Assembly: GCA_028564675.1 (NCBI GenBank) | Contig: JAOVVO010000355.1 | Location: 17,372 to 81,371 of the forward strand | Direction: 5' to 3' | Source of the DNA: Onchocerca lupi | Taxonomy: Eukaryota; Nematoda; Chromadorea; Rhabditida; Onchocercidae | DNA length: 64,000 nt | Shown here: positions 1 through 13,798 of the stretch, piece after piece | Layout of the letters: every line of letters begins with the position of its first letter | Numbering within the stretch: position 1 is the first letter of the stretch | Position numbers and translations under genes: made by a program | The notes under the pieces: model-generated | What the model was told of the DNA's origin: nothing | The model's database searches: none | The model's input: only the letters and a program-made list of their open reading frames with translations

Positions 1-194
1 AACAATTTATTAAATAATTTGACGATTAATTATTTAAATCATTGCAGCGTTCATAGGGATCTCTAAAATAAAATTAAGTTGTAGAAATCGAATATTACTG
101 TTGGTTATTTTTATTATATCTTATAAAAAGGAAAAAAATTCATCTGTGTATTATGATTCCTTGTAAATTATTCCTTTCCCAAAACTTATCTTAC

Positions 195-352
195 CTAAGA
201 TGAGGACTTAAACACGGTTTAAATGAAGCTGTTTTATGATATATTCCTCGAAGCCTGAATGTAATTAATGAAGACAGAGCTGTAGCTATGACTTTGGAAT
301 CATTTATGACCGATCGATTAGAAAGAAGCATATTAAGGCTAGCAGCCAACAT
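195..352 (-). CDS. First coding exon of a probable mitochondrial protein, gene continues off the left edge
   Basis: An ATG at 352-350 opens a frame of 52 codons that ends at 195 in a near-perfect donor (AG followed by GTAAGATAAG at 194 and below), so this is a 5' exon ending in phase 2. The peptide begins MLAASLNMLLSNRS, is rich in Ser, Leu and Arg, has only one acidic residue (Asp) and contains an Arg-Leu-Arg-Gly turn. That composition is typical of a mitochondrial targeting presequence. The frame stays open upstream of the ATG but has no earlier ATG. The rest of the gene lies outside the window, so the product cannot be named. It is divergent from the ATRX gene and shares an intergenic region of about 850 bp with it. 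The targeting call is inferred from composition only. Confidence 0.55.
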
Positions 353-1198
353 TCGTGAACCTTTGTGGAAATATTGACATAAGTTAGTTCTTGGGATATA
401 TTTGTACTTCCATTGAATAAGGCACCTTATCAACTGATAATGTAGTTTAACGAAATAAAGTCGCTTTCTTAGATTTAGTCTGATTTCGTATTATTAGGTT
501 CAGCTAATATTTTATACGTTGCATTGCGCTCCCAAAACTCTAACCGTTTTATAGAGTTCAGTCTAATGGAATTACATTAATATGATACTTTTTTTTACCT
601 CTCAGTCTCGCTAATTTCGTGATATTCATTGAGTTTTTTGCCGATTTCTTGAAGAATAGGGAAATTTCGAGAAGTTGGATGCAACTTCTCACAACTTCTC
701 GTTAATTTGATCAATAAATTTTGGTGACGATTTGATAATTGATGCTATAAAGTTAAATCTCCTGTTTGTATTTCTCGTCGTTATATATTTTAATAACCAA
801 GATTTTTGATCACAGTAGTGGCATATATTTGCTTTTTTTTTCTTTTTTATTTTTGTTTTCATCAATTCCTTCAAACATTTTGATTTTAATCCCAAATATG
901 CTCAACAGCTTATATGAATTAATAGACATATTTTGAGCCTTCCTTTCTACTACCAGGTTTCAGAAGATAACTTATCAAAAACTTTAAGCAAAGGACTGTG
1001 AAAGCTATATCTATTGATTTTCTGGACTCATCTAGTTGAATGGAAAGTTGTTTCTTATCTAAGTAAAGACAATGTTTTCAAATATTTGAATTGTAGGTAT
1101 TATTGAATATCTAACTGGATCAATGAGAAGCAGATTTGATAGTTTTTTTGATGTTATTGGTTGTAATCCATCATTCTATGGATAATATTTAGCTTAAG
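353..1198. other. Divergent intergenic region between the left-edge gene and ATRX
   Basis: About 850 bp between two opposite start codons. I found no exon with good splice sites here. It should contain both promoters. A plausible spliced-leader acceptor (TTTAGCTTAAG) abuts the ATRX ATG at 1199. No TATA box or other named element stands out. Confidence 0.5.
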
Positions 1199-4100
1199 AT
1201 GGAATCGAGTTCCTTGGTAGTTCAGAATGTCACTTCGTTATATTTAATCCAGAAATACTGGTTAAAATTGGTTCAGTTGTTTCAAAATACCCTTGGCTGA
1301 ATGATGGTATACAAATATTATTTCAGGATTTTAATACCAGTGAGGTTGTTGATCAGTGTGATTTATCGAAATCTACTTTTCGAGGTAGCTCAGAACGAGA
1401 AACCTGCGATGAAGGTTAGTTCTTTGTTTTATTTGGTAAAAATCCATTCAAAGATTTATCCTGTTCATGAAATACTGGAAAAAACGCTCACTTGCACATG
1501 AGAACATTATTGTCACTGTCGAATTTCTAACATCTGTATTTTGATAATTATTTTCAGATGAAAAAAAAGATGCAGGAGAAGAACCTGTAGATTTTATTGG
1601 TATCGAAGATTTCACCGAAGAAGATTTGAAAGTAAGTTATAATAAAAATGAATTAAATCTGAAAATCAGTTTTATAATAAGCTGTAAATACAAAATAAAT
1701 TTGTCTTAAAATAAATTATGGAAAACAGCAACCAGCAAGCATTTTTTGAGGTTAATTGGCAACAACAAAGATGATTGTATTACTGATTCTCATCAGAATG
1801 ATTTAGACTTCTATATTGTATAAATAGTAAATCCAAATTGCAAAAATATATAACTTTTTAATCATTGGAATGAAAGTAGCAACTGTGTTAATAGAAAGTG
1901 AAATAAGCAATTATATAATTCAGATGATAAAAATTGTTTTGTGAAACGAATTGAAAAAAAATTTTTTTTTTCAATTTTCACCAAAAAAAAAAAAAAAAAA
2001 AGGAAAAAAAAAGCAAAACAAAAACAAATTCATGAAGATAAGCAATTGCTTTTATACATCAATCGTAGGTTTTAAAACAGTATAATGTTTGTCCATCATA
2101 TGTCGAAGTGATACAATGTGATAAAGATCCGCAGCTGAAGGCAGTGATGGATTCTTTGCAGAAGGTATTTTTAAATTTATATTTTATTAAAGGTCTACGA
2201 AGCATCATAAAATTGATGATATTATTTTGGAAAAAAGTGAAAAGGAAATGTTCGTGATTTGAAAGTTTGATATTTTCAAAGTGCTAATTTTATTGAAAAA
2301 TAACCCTTACTGTTTTTCAAAGCCGTTGTATCTCATAGTATTTCAGTCACTATATAATTCAGATTGCATATGAAGAGTCGGATAAAGCAGTTAATTCTGA
2401 TGGATCAAATTCTGAAGGTGATTTCCTGTTGAAGGCTGGTACAATTTTACTTAGAAATGAAAGACAGAAGACAATAAACTATAAAACAAACACACATAGC
2501 AGTTCTGGAAAGAATGCTATGGATGGGAACGCACAGGAATATGATTATATTGAGACGGATCATAGTGAGGTAGATTTTATCTCGCTATAAAGTATTCAGA
2601 ATTTGTGCAAAAATATTTTCAGTGTCATATTATCATGAAATCTCATTTGTTACGCCACTGCATCTTGCTTGTTTGCCTGCCGCCACTAATATGACTATCA
2701 CAAAAAGGCGATGATATTAAATTCACCGAAGTTTCTTTTCTTTTCCGAAATGTTTTCCTCTGAATACAATCTAAATGTAGATGTTAAAATTTTAATTAAT
2801 GTCAAAATTTGATAGTCTAAGATGCCTATTCGATAAAGGGCAACATATGCTTGGCATTGAATTTGCTAATACAAGAAACTTTCAGTATTGTGGATATAAA
2901 AATAAGTTCATTTATTATTACTATTATCATCCTAGACTATCAAATTTTAACATTAGTTCTTTTAATTGAACTTTTAAATTAATTTAGATATTTCTGGGTA
3001 TTTCAGTAACATTAATTCTTTTATTTTTAAGGGTGATGTGAAGGAAGAAGAAGAATCCAAGGAAGATAAGAAAGTAGAAAAGAAAATGACATCTCCGGGG
3101 TCAGAAACCAGACGCAGAAAGCTTTATGATCGAGGTATAAAAACGGATGAATCAGAGCGAAATGCCGCAGCAAATAAAAATAAGTATAATCTTTTTACAT
3201 GTTGCATCTTTTGCTCTAACAAAGGAGGTTTAAAAATCACTGATATTTTATAAAAAAGCAATCGATATTTTTCTAATTTTCGGTGAATTCAATAAAATAG
3301 ATAAATTTTCATATTTCAGACTAGCGTGTAATTCAGATGCTGCTACTTATGTTAATGATGAAACTTCAAATGATAATAACTCATCGAAAACGGTTTGTTA
3401 TTACCTTGTTTTTAATTCTTTTATGACATCCGATATTAACTGATAAGTATCTTATTGTTCCCTCTATGAGAAGACGACAACTTGTTTGCAATCCATGGAA
3501 ATAAGAAAGGCAAGAAAGATTAATAAGACCAAGTAAAGGATGAAAGATTTCATTGCTATTCAGTTTCATCTCCCAAAGGAATTGAAATGATACGGATGTT
3601 TTGAAAAAAGGAGCCAAATATTCAAAATATTTGAATAAGATATTAAAAGAAATAGGGTACTTACTGCTTATAAATTTGTAGATGAAACTTATTTCGCACT
3701 AATGAAATTACTAACTAATCCTGATTTCTATCGATAAACCTTGTTGCTTAATACATTATACTTGCTTTATCAATATTTTCAAGTTTTATAGAGACAAAGC
3801 AGTTATCAAAATTTCATAAAACTTAGCTAGTATACTACTTTTTCTATCTTGGCTCAGATATTTAAATAGATTAATGCCGAATTTAATCAATATGACGTAA
3901 AAAATTAATGCCGAATTTATTCAATATTACGTAAAAAAAAAGAAATTTAGTATTTAATTTTTTTTCCTTCCCATGCTATGATGTTTGATTATATTTCTTT
4001 AAAGAAGTAGAAACAACAAAGTATGATATTTCAGTACTTTTTTCTTTAAAATTATCTTTTTCTTAGAATGATCATCTCAAAAAAGATCGTCTTCTGAGCA

Positions 4101-7100
4101 AACGTTTATTGCTAAGCGATAGCGAAATGGAATCAACCGATGAAGAAGAAGGAAAAAAAGCTGAAGGTATCAAAAGTGTCGAAGAGGATAAGAGAAAAGG
4201 AAATAGGAAGTAAGGATTTTTCGTAAATTCCCACGATCCATATGTGGTTTAAAGAAATCGATGGATTTTTAAATCAATTTACTGCACAAATTCTGGGGCG
4301 ATTTGCCATCATAATTTTACGATTCATTCCGAAATATTTGCTGAAATTCTAATTCTTATCTTATTTCACAGACGGAAGCAAATACATTCTTCGGATTCTG
4401 AAGCATCCTTTAATACTCTGGAATCAGACACCAGTAATAGTATGGTTTCTGAATTAATTGATGCTGACAGTGATATTGATTTACCTAATTCAAGTGATGA
4501 GAATGACAGCAAACCATCACCTAAAAGCAAAAACACACGTGTGAGGTTTGTTTATTTACTTATTCTTTCTTTTGCACTTTTTTATTGAACATTTTGAAGA
4601 AATTTTCGAAAAAGAATTTAATTTCTCACTGTAAACTAATTCATATGTTCACGATTCAATCTGCACATTTTATGAAAAATTTTTGATACTTCTAGATTGA
4701 AGCGAAAGCGTGTTCGCATTGATGATGAGGTCGATGAGGAGGAAGATGATGGCAATATATCAGAAGATCCGGAAAATGATAAGATAAGCGAGAAATTGCC
4801 AAACAAAAGAGGTACTCGCAAAATTATGGCTAAAGAACAGTTGCAGAAAGATACGATCGACGCTGAATTGGCAGAAAAAGAACGAAGGAAACGTTTGGAA
4901 GCAAAACAAAAAGAGGTAGAATGTTTTTTACCTATTGATTCCATCTGTCTTCGCAATTAAATATGAAAATAGGAACTCTGCGATAATTTTAGGATTTTAT
5001 TCAAATTTTTAATTATCTATCAAAATCAGTAAGTACATGTTCTCTGCTTAGCATAATTTCATAGTATTTATGACTGAAATCGAATACTTTAAGATATGAA
5101 ACATATAGATATTTCCTATTCCTCTTTTTCACTTTTAAGATCGTTTGTTATTTGAAGGTTTTTGATTGTCATTTAGCTTGGAATTGATATCGTCGTTTTA
5201 GTTGGAGCTTAATGCTCTTGTTTTTAAGTTACTTAATATTTTTTTTCGCTATAGCTCAAAAGCTTTTTAGACTACATATTCGTTCATGTATCGCGTTTTA
5301 ATTTTCTTATGTAATGCGAAGTGATATCCAATGATTTATATCAGAAACTATTTAGACATAAATGTTAATTATTAGTTATTGATTATTTATTTGTTTTTAT
5401 AATTACTTGTAAAATATTAAATCATTGCATAAGAAAAAAATTAAAAATTTAGACTATCAGTAATTTAGTTCAATGGAATCGAATTGGCTGATGGACCGGA
5501 TTTGGCGACTGCGTTAAATTCCTCATCACAGATCACAAAACAGCAACGTTTGAAAAGTGTTGTCCTGGATCCTGATAAAAAAGGCAGTCCACCGTGTCCG
5601 GTATCCGTACATCCTGCACTGGTCACTTTCTTGAAACCCCATCAAGCTAAGGGTATTCAGTTTTTGTATGATAGTTCGATCGAATCACTGCAGCGACTAA
5701 ATGAAGATGGCGGTGGCGGTATCCTTGCTCATTGTATGGGCTTGGGTAAAACCTTACAGGTTATTATCATTACTATGTTAAATTGAAGGTAAATAAATGA
5801 CCATTATATTCTGAAATATCCATTTCCAATTTTCATTAAAAAAAATATGTTTTATTTAGATGAATGACTTGTTAAGGAACATTTAGGTTATCGCTTTCTT
5901 ACACACTGTAATGATGCATCCAAAGTTGCGTGATTATCTCAAGCGTATCTTAATTATTGTGCCCAAAAACGTCGTATTAAATTGGTACAATGAATTCGAG
6001 AAATGGCTTGATAATGAGAATATCGGCAAAGATTTGGCCACAATTAATGTTATTATTAATTTTTTTGAATTGTTTTTAAACTTTGATTAAGAGAAAAAAA
6101 TTCAATAATTATTAAATACTCGCTTCTCATCAGATGTTGCACCATATCCATTGCTCGAATTTGCCTGAGATCCAGAAGTTATTGATGGATTCTAACAACA
6201 GAAGGCGAAATAGATAGAAAAAATTATGAAAAGAAAGTGACTTTGCCGCTTGCATACTTATCAGATTTTCGGAATCTGATTTTTCGGGCTTTCAATCTTT
6301 TGCCTAAAATTCAAAAATTCGTGTTTTCCTCTTCGTTTGTTCTTCTCCTTCCTCTGTTCTTTACATTCACTTGCAAAAGAAAGAAAATTAGTGTAATAAT
6401 AAAGCCATACGCATTTAATGAGAAAGTGATAAGATATAAGATATAGAAAAATAATTTTCACGATCTCAGGTGCTATTTTAGAATTTAAAAATCAAATGAA
6501 AGGGCTTTAAAAATCTAGCGTGAGTCTTGCAAAATGACCTTATATTATTTTCTGAAATAAAACCATTTCAGATTATGGAATTGGATTCTTTAAAAGATTA
6601 CAATAGCAGACGATTAGCCTTACAAAACTGGTTCGAAAATGATGAACCATCAGTGATGATTATTGGTTATGACATGTTTAGGATCTTAACGCAAGGCGAT
6701 AATGATAAGGTAAATACAATTTCAGATGTTGAATTTTTTCTAAGACAGTTTGAAAGAGAGATTTCTGTAGTTTATGAAGGTCAGTCAGTGGATTCAGTAC
6801 AGAATTTTTAGGGCAAGAAACGGATTGATGGAATGAAGAAAACAGCGAAGAATAAAAGATTGACTAAACTGCAACCAGATTTTCGGAAGTTTCTGCAGGA
6901 TCCTGGTTAATACCAATTTTTTGAGTGCTGGTTCAGAATTGAGGCTACTGTTGCTTTTTCAAATAATTTTTACTAAAAGCATGTTAATTTTAGATCAGTA
7001 CAATCGCAATTATACCAAGTTGTCTTTGATTCATATTTTTATAACTTAAATCATATTGAAACTTTGAAATTCAGGTCCAGACTTAATTATTTGTGACGAA

Positions 7101-10100
7101 GCTCATAAGTTGAAAAATGACGACTCAGCTCTTGCTAAGACTATGTTGAAAATTCGTACAAAACGACGATTGTGCTTGACTGGAACTCCACTTCAGAATA
7201 ATCTTATGGAATGTAAATTTATGAAATATTTATATGTTTTTAAGTTTTATATAAATTGAATCATTTAATTGAACTTTCAAAATTAAGAAAACATATCCCC
7301 CAACATAACTAAAAAAAGGGGAGAAAAATATAATTAAACTTATAACTGTAAAATTAAATAATAAATTTTGAGAACAAATGGTTTCAAGTGTTAAGTGATG
7401 AATATTAATTCAGCATTAAGTGTTAAGCTTCGCTTTATATTTCATCAATACATGAACTGCAATTAATTCTTGTACCACTATGATAAAAGAAGATAACAAT
7501 AGCTTAAATTAATTGTAATGTAGAAAATGTAGTTTGATAATGCATTTGATAAGAAATATTGAACTATTTATAGATCATTGCATGGTAAATTTTGTTAAAC
7601 CGGGGTTACTTGGTACCAAAGCAGAATTTGCAAATCGTTTCGCAAATATCATCAATCGTGGAAGAACTAAGGATGCAACATCAGTAGAAGTTCGTCGTAT
7701 GAAGAAACGCTGTCATGTTCTTTATGAGCATCTCAAAAATGTTGTCGATGTAAGTTTGCTCAAAAGTTATAGTTTTCTTGAGATATTATGATGAAAGGTA
7801 TGATTAAATTTTAAATATTGCCTTTTTCAGTTACTGATGATTTATGATTTATAAGACTGGACTAATCGGCAAAATCTGAAGAAAAAAAGATTATAAAACC
7901 ACAATTGTATTACCACAATTCATGATATTTTCCAAATGACCGCAAGTGGCACGCTATTGAAGTAATGAATCATTTCTTGATAAAAAATTCATTTCATATT
8001 TCCATATTTCTAGCGTAAGGATTACCGGGTATTGACGGAAGCTATTCCTCCGAAACAAGAGTACGTGGTGAATGTTCGTTTGACACCTCGTCAAGTATCG
8101 CTTTATCGTGCATTTCTTGATGGTATTGGTTCGGAAGGGATCCTGTTAAGTAGACGACTTCTTCCCGACTATCATGTGTTATCACGTATATGGACTCATC
8201 CCTATCAGCTTATTGCTCATCAAATTGAACTTGAGAAGAAGGTGCATTCTTTCAATTTTCATATGCATTTTGAAAATAACGCTTCGATTAAAAACTTCTT
8301 AATGAATGTTTCCATTTTTTTATAACAGTTGTTCACAAAAATTATTACTTACAGCGTCTTTGGGAGGATGATAGAGATGAAATGGCAGATTTCATAAATG
8401 ACGATGAAAGCGAAACACCATCAGATGTTGATTCGGATGATGACGTTATTCCTTTGTGAGTTTCAGTTGTAAAGGAAATGAGAGAATGGGACGAATAGTT
8501 TTTATTTAAACTATACTTCTTTTTCTCTTTTTCAAATATCTTTTCTTGAAGAAATTTTTGGGACAAAACAAAACTTGTTCCAGAAAAAAAAAGAAAAAAA
8601 CTGACGAAAAAAAAAGAGCTTGCATATTATCAATCGGTTCTCATGCTTCCGAAAAGCATCATGGCTAACCTATTCTTTAAAATCGCCCCCATCTTTTTCT
8701 TCAAAATTAGTTAGGCTTAATATCTTATTTTTTAACGTTTTATTAGTGTAATTGTGATGAAATATTTTCTTAGAGACGATAATGATCAGCCTGAAACAAA
8801 TAGTAAATCAGCGGCACCAGCACGAAAATCACGCCGACTTGCGGGCCAAGATGCAGAGGATGAAAAGGAAATTATACCAGAATACGAAGGGTGGTTTACT
8901 AAAACTGGTCTGGTCACAGAAGCGGATCGAAATGATTTCTCACTTAGCAACAAACTTATGCTATTAGTCGAAATTATCAAGAAAAGTGAAGGAATTGGGG
9001 ATAAATTGTAAGTTCTTTTTAGTCTTTGAGATATCTCAGACTTCTACAGTTTTTTCACCGACAAGATGATATCATTCTCACATAAACGTATTTATTTCGG
9101 AATGTTGTAACATATTATTGTATTTTTTGCTGCTCTATCTTTTAATTTTTCATTACTGCTGTAGATATTAAAAGAATATTTCAAGCTAATTTTTGTGATT
9201 TAATTTCCACTTTATATCATGCATGTTTAGATTAGTATTCTCACAAAGTATCGAATCAATTTCGCTAATTAAACGGATGTTACAATATATGGACGAGAAT
9301 GGTGTGTGGTTTACAGATGGCCATGAAGCAATGAAAGCAGCAAACGAAACTTGGGGTTGGAAAGAAGGTCGCGATTATATGGTTCGTACACTTTGAAAAA
9401 TTGTAATTTTTGTAATTTATGTGCTTAAATTTGGATATAGTTTTGTTGCGTCAAATAACATGATTGCAACACATCTCTCGATAACGGTTGTTATACGTAT
9501 CTTTGGAGAAAGTACTTAGTGATTCTAGCAGTCAATGTAACCATTCCGTTTATTTTAGTAACTGATCATGTTAGTAGCAGGTATTTCTGTTTTGCTTCTC
9601 ATCTTAATATATTTTACATGTACCGATGTCATCTCATTTTTGCGATTATCATATTATAGTGAGTCTTCACTGGCTTTCATAGAAGTTTCACGTGAATTGT
9701 ACTGATCGATTTCTCACCTAATTTATAAATAATTTCCAAATATTTAGGTGATCGATGGGCAAGTACAAACTAGCAGACGGCATGAAATACAAACAAAGTT
9801 CAATGATCCCAATAATTTACGGTATATTTAAACATTTTTAATACATTTACCGAGAGAATTTGTTTTTTTGTACATCAATTGAGATCAGTTTTCACTTTCT
9901 CATTAAGTAGGATAATGAACACTATTGAAAGAGAAATATGTATCTAACTGTTATTCTGTCACCGTTACCACTAACTAATCTGTAACCTGATTTTTTTTAA
10001 ATCATATTTGTATTTTATCTTTCTTGCGGCAAAAAATGGCATTCTGATCCGAACTGAGTCTTTCTATATGATTTTTTTAGCAAAATAAACCTAAATTTTA

Positions 10101-10840
10101 ATCTTCAACTTCTTTTAGTTCTCGCCTAATGCTTATTTCTACACGCGCTGGTTCCCTGGGGACCAATATGGTTGCTGCAAATCGAGTTGTTATTTTTGAT
10201 GCTTGCTGGAATCCGTCACATGACACTCAGTCTTTATTCCGAGTTTATAGATTTGGACAGACAAAACCTGTATATATTTATCGATTTATTGCTCAGGTAA
10301 TTGTTGCCTTCAAGTTCTTAAGCATTATTTTGCTATTAAATTTTTAAATTTTGCTCAATACTCAGCTTTTAAAGATTTTTATCATAATTCCAACTGGAAC
10401 ATTTCCTCTCCAGTCGCTCTTTTGAAATAATTTTTATTCAAATTATTAAGTATCTAATTTTTACTTACATAGGAATATTTTTGTATCTAATTCCAAAAAT
10501 ATGAAATTTAATTTCATTTTTTCATGAAATATCATCGTTCATATATCAGGGAACAATGGAAGAACGAATTTACAAGCGACAAGTTACCAAGGAGTCAACA
10601 TCGATGCGTGTTGTGGATGAGGCCCAAATTGAGAGGCATTTTGCTGGTCATGACTTATTGGAGTTGTACAAGTTTGATCCAGATGAATTGAACGATACGC
10701 AAAATGGACCGAAAAAGCCATTGATGGCGCCTCCAAAAGTGAGAAAGAAATAATTTCTCGGGTCTATATCCTATCAGTATTTTCTGGTAATAAAGCAATC
10801 ATCTTCCATATATCTCACAAAGGGATTTAATTTTTTTTTC

Positions 10841-10877
<37 letters not shown>

Positions 10878-13798
10878 CATTAGAACTTTGACAAGAAATC
10901 AATATTTATGATTATCCAGGATCGCTTATTGGCTGATATCATTTTGTCGCACAGTGACTGCATTGTAAATTACATCCAGCATGATTCACTATTCAAGAAT
11001 TTGGAAGAAGAAAAACTTACCGAGCAGGTGAACTTATTATTTAATCATATTTTCTTTTTTTTGCATTACTCACAAATTAATTGTGGTTGTTGATAAAATT
11101 CCAAACGAAATGTTTTTGCTTAGAGATTTTGGCAAATTTCTATTTGATATTAGTGATAGAATATTTTTTGTTTTCTGATTATTATTTTTTTCATTGAAAT
11201 CATAGATTTAATTCTTGAATCAATCTTTGTTTGTTTTTATTTTTTTATTTCTGTTTAATTTTTTTCTTTATTTGAAAAGAATTGTTTATATAGTTTGTCA
11301 AGTATTTAGACCGCATTCTTCACTCCTAATATAAGATCTTAGAGTGAGATGTCTTTCTACCAGATTAACTATACAAAGAGTCGAAAGAAAAATGAATGGT
11401 AGAAGAAGGCAAAATATTTGATTGCTGTAACACGAGCACAACATTTGATTGCTTTTACATCTTATCGGATATTCTAAGATCTTAAAATCTATCACTGGAC
11501 ACAAATAATGTTCTCTCTCTACTATTTATGAAAACTCTATTCTCATTTTTCAAATTTTATTGCTCATCCACATTATTTTTAGTTTTTTTTTTTCTCATTA
11601 TTCAATATCAGTAAGTTTTTTAATCTCTGTTGTAATTTTTATTGTAATTTCAGTCTGAAACATAATATTTCATACAAAAAATTTCTGGTATAAATATATT
11701 CCCCAATCTATTTTGTCTAATTTTTTCTTTTGCTGTTTAGAGAGCTCCAGTCTGAGAATGTTATAATAATGGTAATTTTTATTTGCATAACTTTTTCCTT
11801 ACATATTTGCGTAATTTTTGAAAGTGTTTATTTTGAAAGTGGTAATTTTAGAGTCATAAATGAAAAATCAGTGATTAAAAAGTTGCAGGAATGTAAAGAA
11901 GCTTGGGAAGATTATGAACGAGAAAAAGTAAATCCAAACAGAGGAATGTATGGCAGTTTCATGGAGCAAACACAGGCGAACATGACTTCATTACTTGAAC
12001 AAGGTTTGATGCTAAGAATGAAATTTATAACACATTCGCATTTATATTAGCGTTCAGATTTTTTATACTCAAAATACTGGATTTAATCTTGATATGTTGT
12101 AGTTATCTAAACTTTAATAATAGTATTAGTATCGGTATGGCAGGAAGAATAATCCATTATTCATTATCATCCAAATTTTATTTTATCAAATGTTTCTTTA
12201 TTTCACGAACTTTTTACTTTTCCTTCTTTTTTGTTTACTATTTATTATTTAACTGCACCATCTGAATTTGGATGGCCCAAGAAAGTAATTATTAGTATAA
12301 TAATTGTGCTATTTACTGATGCTTCACATTGTCTTTCAATCTTTTCAAGAATATTTGCAATTTACCTTTTCATTTCTTTGTTTTATTCTCTAGTCTTAGA
12401 ATGAATCATGCAACTGCTCTTTTCCAGGATATTATTGTATATACACTTCCATTTAGATTATTTCAATTCTGGATAAGAAAATAAATACCCAATAGAATTT
12501 TTCTACAGATTGATGTTGGTAATAGTTCTTAATCGAAGCCGGTCTTCTTGGTGTGGTTGTAATTCAAAGTATTTGTTTCAGCTAATTCTTTGCAACCGAT
12601 TTATACTGATCCAGTTTATATGGGGGCATTCCAACTGAGAGGTATGGATAGTGATATAGCTCAGAAAGTTACTTTCGTTAAAAGGTTTGTCTTTTTGTAT
12701 CATCATTTAAAATACACTTTATTTAAGTCAGTATAATCACCATGCATTTTCGTGGAGTTTATTTTTGGGCTTAAGAATAAGATATATTTTACTGCAATTT
12801 CCCAAGGAAAAAACTGGCATTTTATTCAGTTGCCGTATACTTTTAATATTTTATGTAATTATTTTATATTTCGTTTAAATATATGACATAGCTTATTGGT
12901 TTACATTACGCAGTTTATCGATTATAACTTTGGTAACTGGCACTAAAATACTTCAGAAGTTTGGATGCATTACTGCCAAAGATTCCAGTACAGTTGCGTG
13001 GTGGAATGAACGAATTTACGACTTATTTTTTGGCCATGATAAACGTTAGTTTGTTTTTAGTTTATAATAAAGGGCAGTGAAGTGCCTCTATCAGTTTCAT
13101 TTAGTTGGTGGAAAGTAGCGCTAAATGGTATTCTCGATTATATAATTATTAAAATCTGAACTTTGATAGGAGACATGTGTCACTAGGCTAGCTGGTGAAA
13201 AATAGAAGAACACAACCATTCTGTTCAGATTTGAAGATATGAGGTGCTTTCTTGGTAAAAGTGAAAATACTGTTTGAGAAAGATTGGGAAGAAGAAGGGT
13301 CTTAATATAATCTGGGATGCATTGATAGTGAAGTCAATATACAAAAGCAGTAGCGATTGCAACACTTTCTTATTGTATTTTTTTTTTTTTTTTTTTAAAT
13401 AAACAAACTGAACTCAAATTGAGTTTACATGAAACTTGTTCACTGAAGTCACTGCAAATACTGTGGTTTACCGAGAAAATGTTTCTTTTTTTGAACTGCA
13501 GATCTTAAAGATTAAAATGGATGTAACGTAAAAACTTCTTTGTAAAAATAAGAGGAGAAGTTTATGATTTCATTATTGTTTTACACTATAAATAATGTTA
13601 AGCATCAGATTTTTATTACAGGAAGGATTAAAAACGGCCGAAAGTGGAACTTGGTTATACAATAAAACAGTTAGCATTTTTCGGACAGTTGTTTCAATGG
13701 TGAAAAATGAGCCACAGTGTATACCTGTACTTCAATATCTTTATCGTACTGCACCACAAATATTTGACCCAAATGAATCTGGTGCTCTTTATATGTAA
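1199..13798 (+). CDS. xnp-1: ATRX/XNP-1-type SNF2 chromatin remodeling ATPase, complete, 28 exons
   Basis: Nuclear Snf2-family DNA translocase. In animals ATRX works in heterochromatin and histone H3.3 deposition. Exons: 1199-1216, 1327-1414, 1558-1631, 2081-2164, 2363-2569, 3032-3183, 3320-3392, 4067-4209, 4372-4545, 4696-4915, 5469-5759, 5887-6048, 6572-6709, 6812-6905, 7075-7212, 7574-7749, 8014-8241, 8355-8455, 8774-9007, 9231-9381, 9748-9821, 10119-10296, 10550-10738, 10920-11027, 11889-12003, 12582-12684, 12957-13044, 13622-13798. They sum to 3978 nt (1325 aa), with every phase matching. Residues 1-400 are acidic, Ser-rich and charged. The ATPase shows Walker A HCMGLGKTLQ (K505), DEAH (647-650), LTGTPLQN (674-681), LVFSQS (933-938), STRAGSLGTNMVAAN (1014-1028) and VYRFGQTKPVY (from 1049). 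The C-terminal HDSL...EEEKLTE and W.DYE.EK blocks also match ATRX. There is no Cys-rich ADD domain, as in worm XNP-1, which from memory has a similar length. The first 18-nt exon is the weakest part. Confidence 0.96.
2797..2955. repeat. Inverted repeat inside ATRX intron 5, MITE-like
   Basis: Two 28-nt arms, 2797-2824 and 2928-2955, are reverse complements with two mismatches. Both contain the core TTTGATAGTCTA. They flank about 100 bp, so the whole could fold as a hairpin or be a small non-autonomous DNA element. No target-site duplication was confirmed. Confidence 0.6.
3870..3937. repeat. Tandem duplication, about 34 bp x 2, in ATRX intron 7
   Basis: The phrase ATTAATGCCGAATTTA occurs twice head to tail (3870-3903 and 3904-3937), each copy followed by TCAATAT.ACGTAAAA. 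This is a simple local intronic duplication. Confidence 0.7.
10842..10877. repeat. Long poly-T tract in ATRX intron 23
   Basis: An uninterrupted run of about 36 T lies between exons ending at 10738 and starting at 10920. Runs of 12-20 A or T are common across the window; this is the longest that I noted. Confidence 0.85.

Noticed and set aside
4636..4956. Minus-strand 106-codon Ser-rich frame
   Set aside because: It is the exact antisense of an acidic ATRX exon (4696-4915); Ser runs are the complement of Asp/Glu codons.
10739..10753. Apparent ATRX stop codon just after residue PPK
   Set aside because: The frame does reach TAA at 10751, but a GTGAGA donor at 10739 joins in phase to 10920, whose peptide continues the ATRX C-terminal region; the TAA is intronic.
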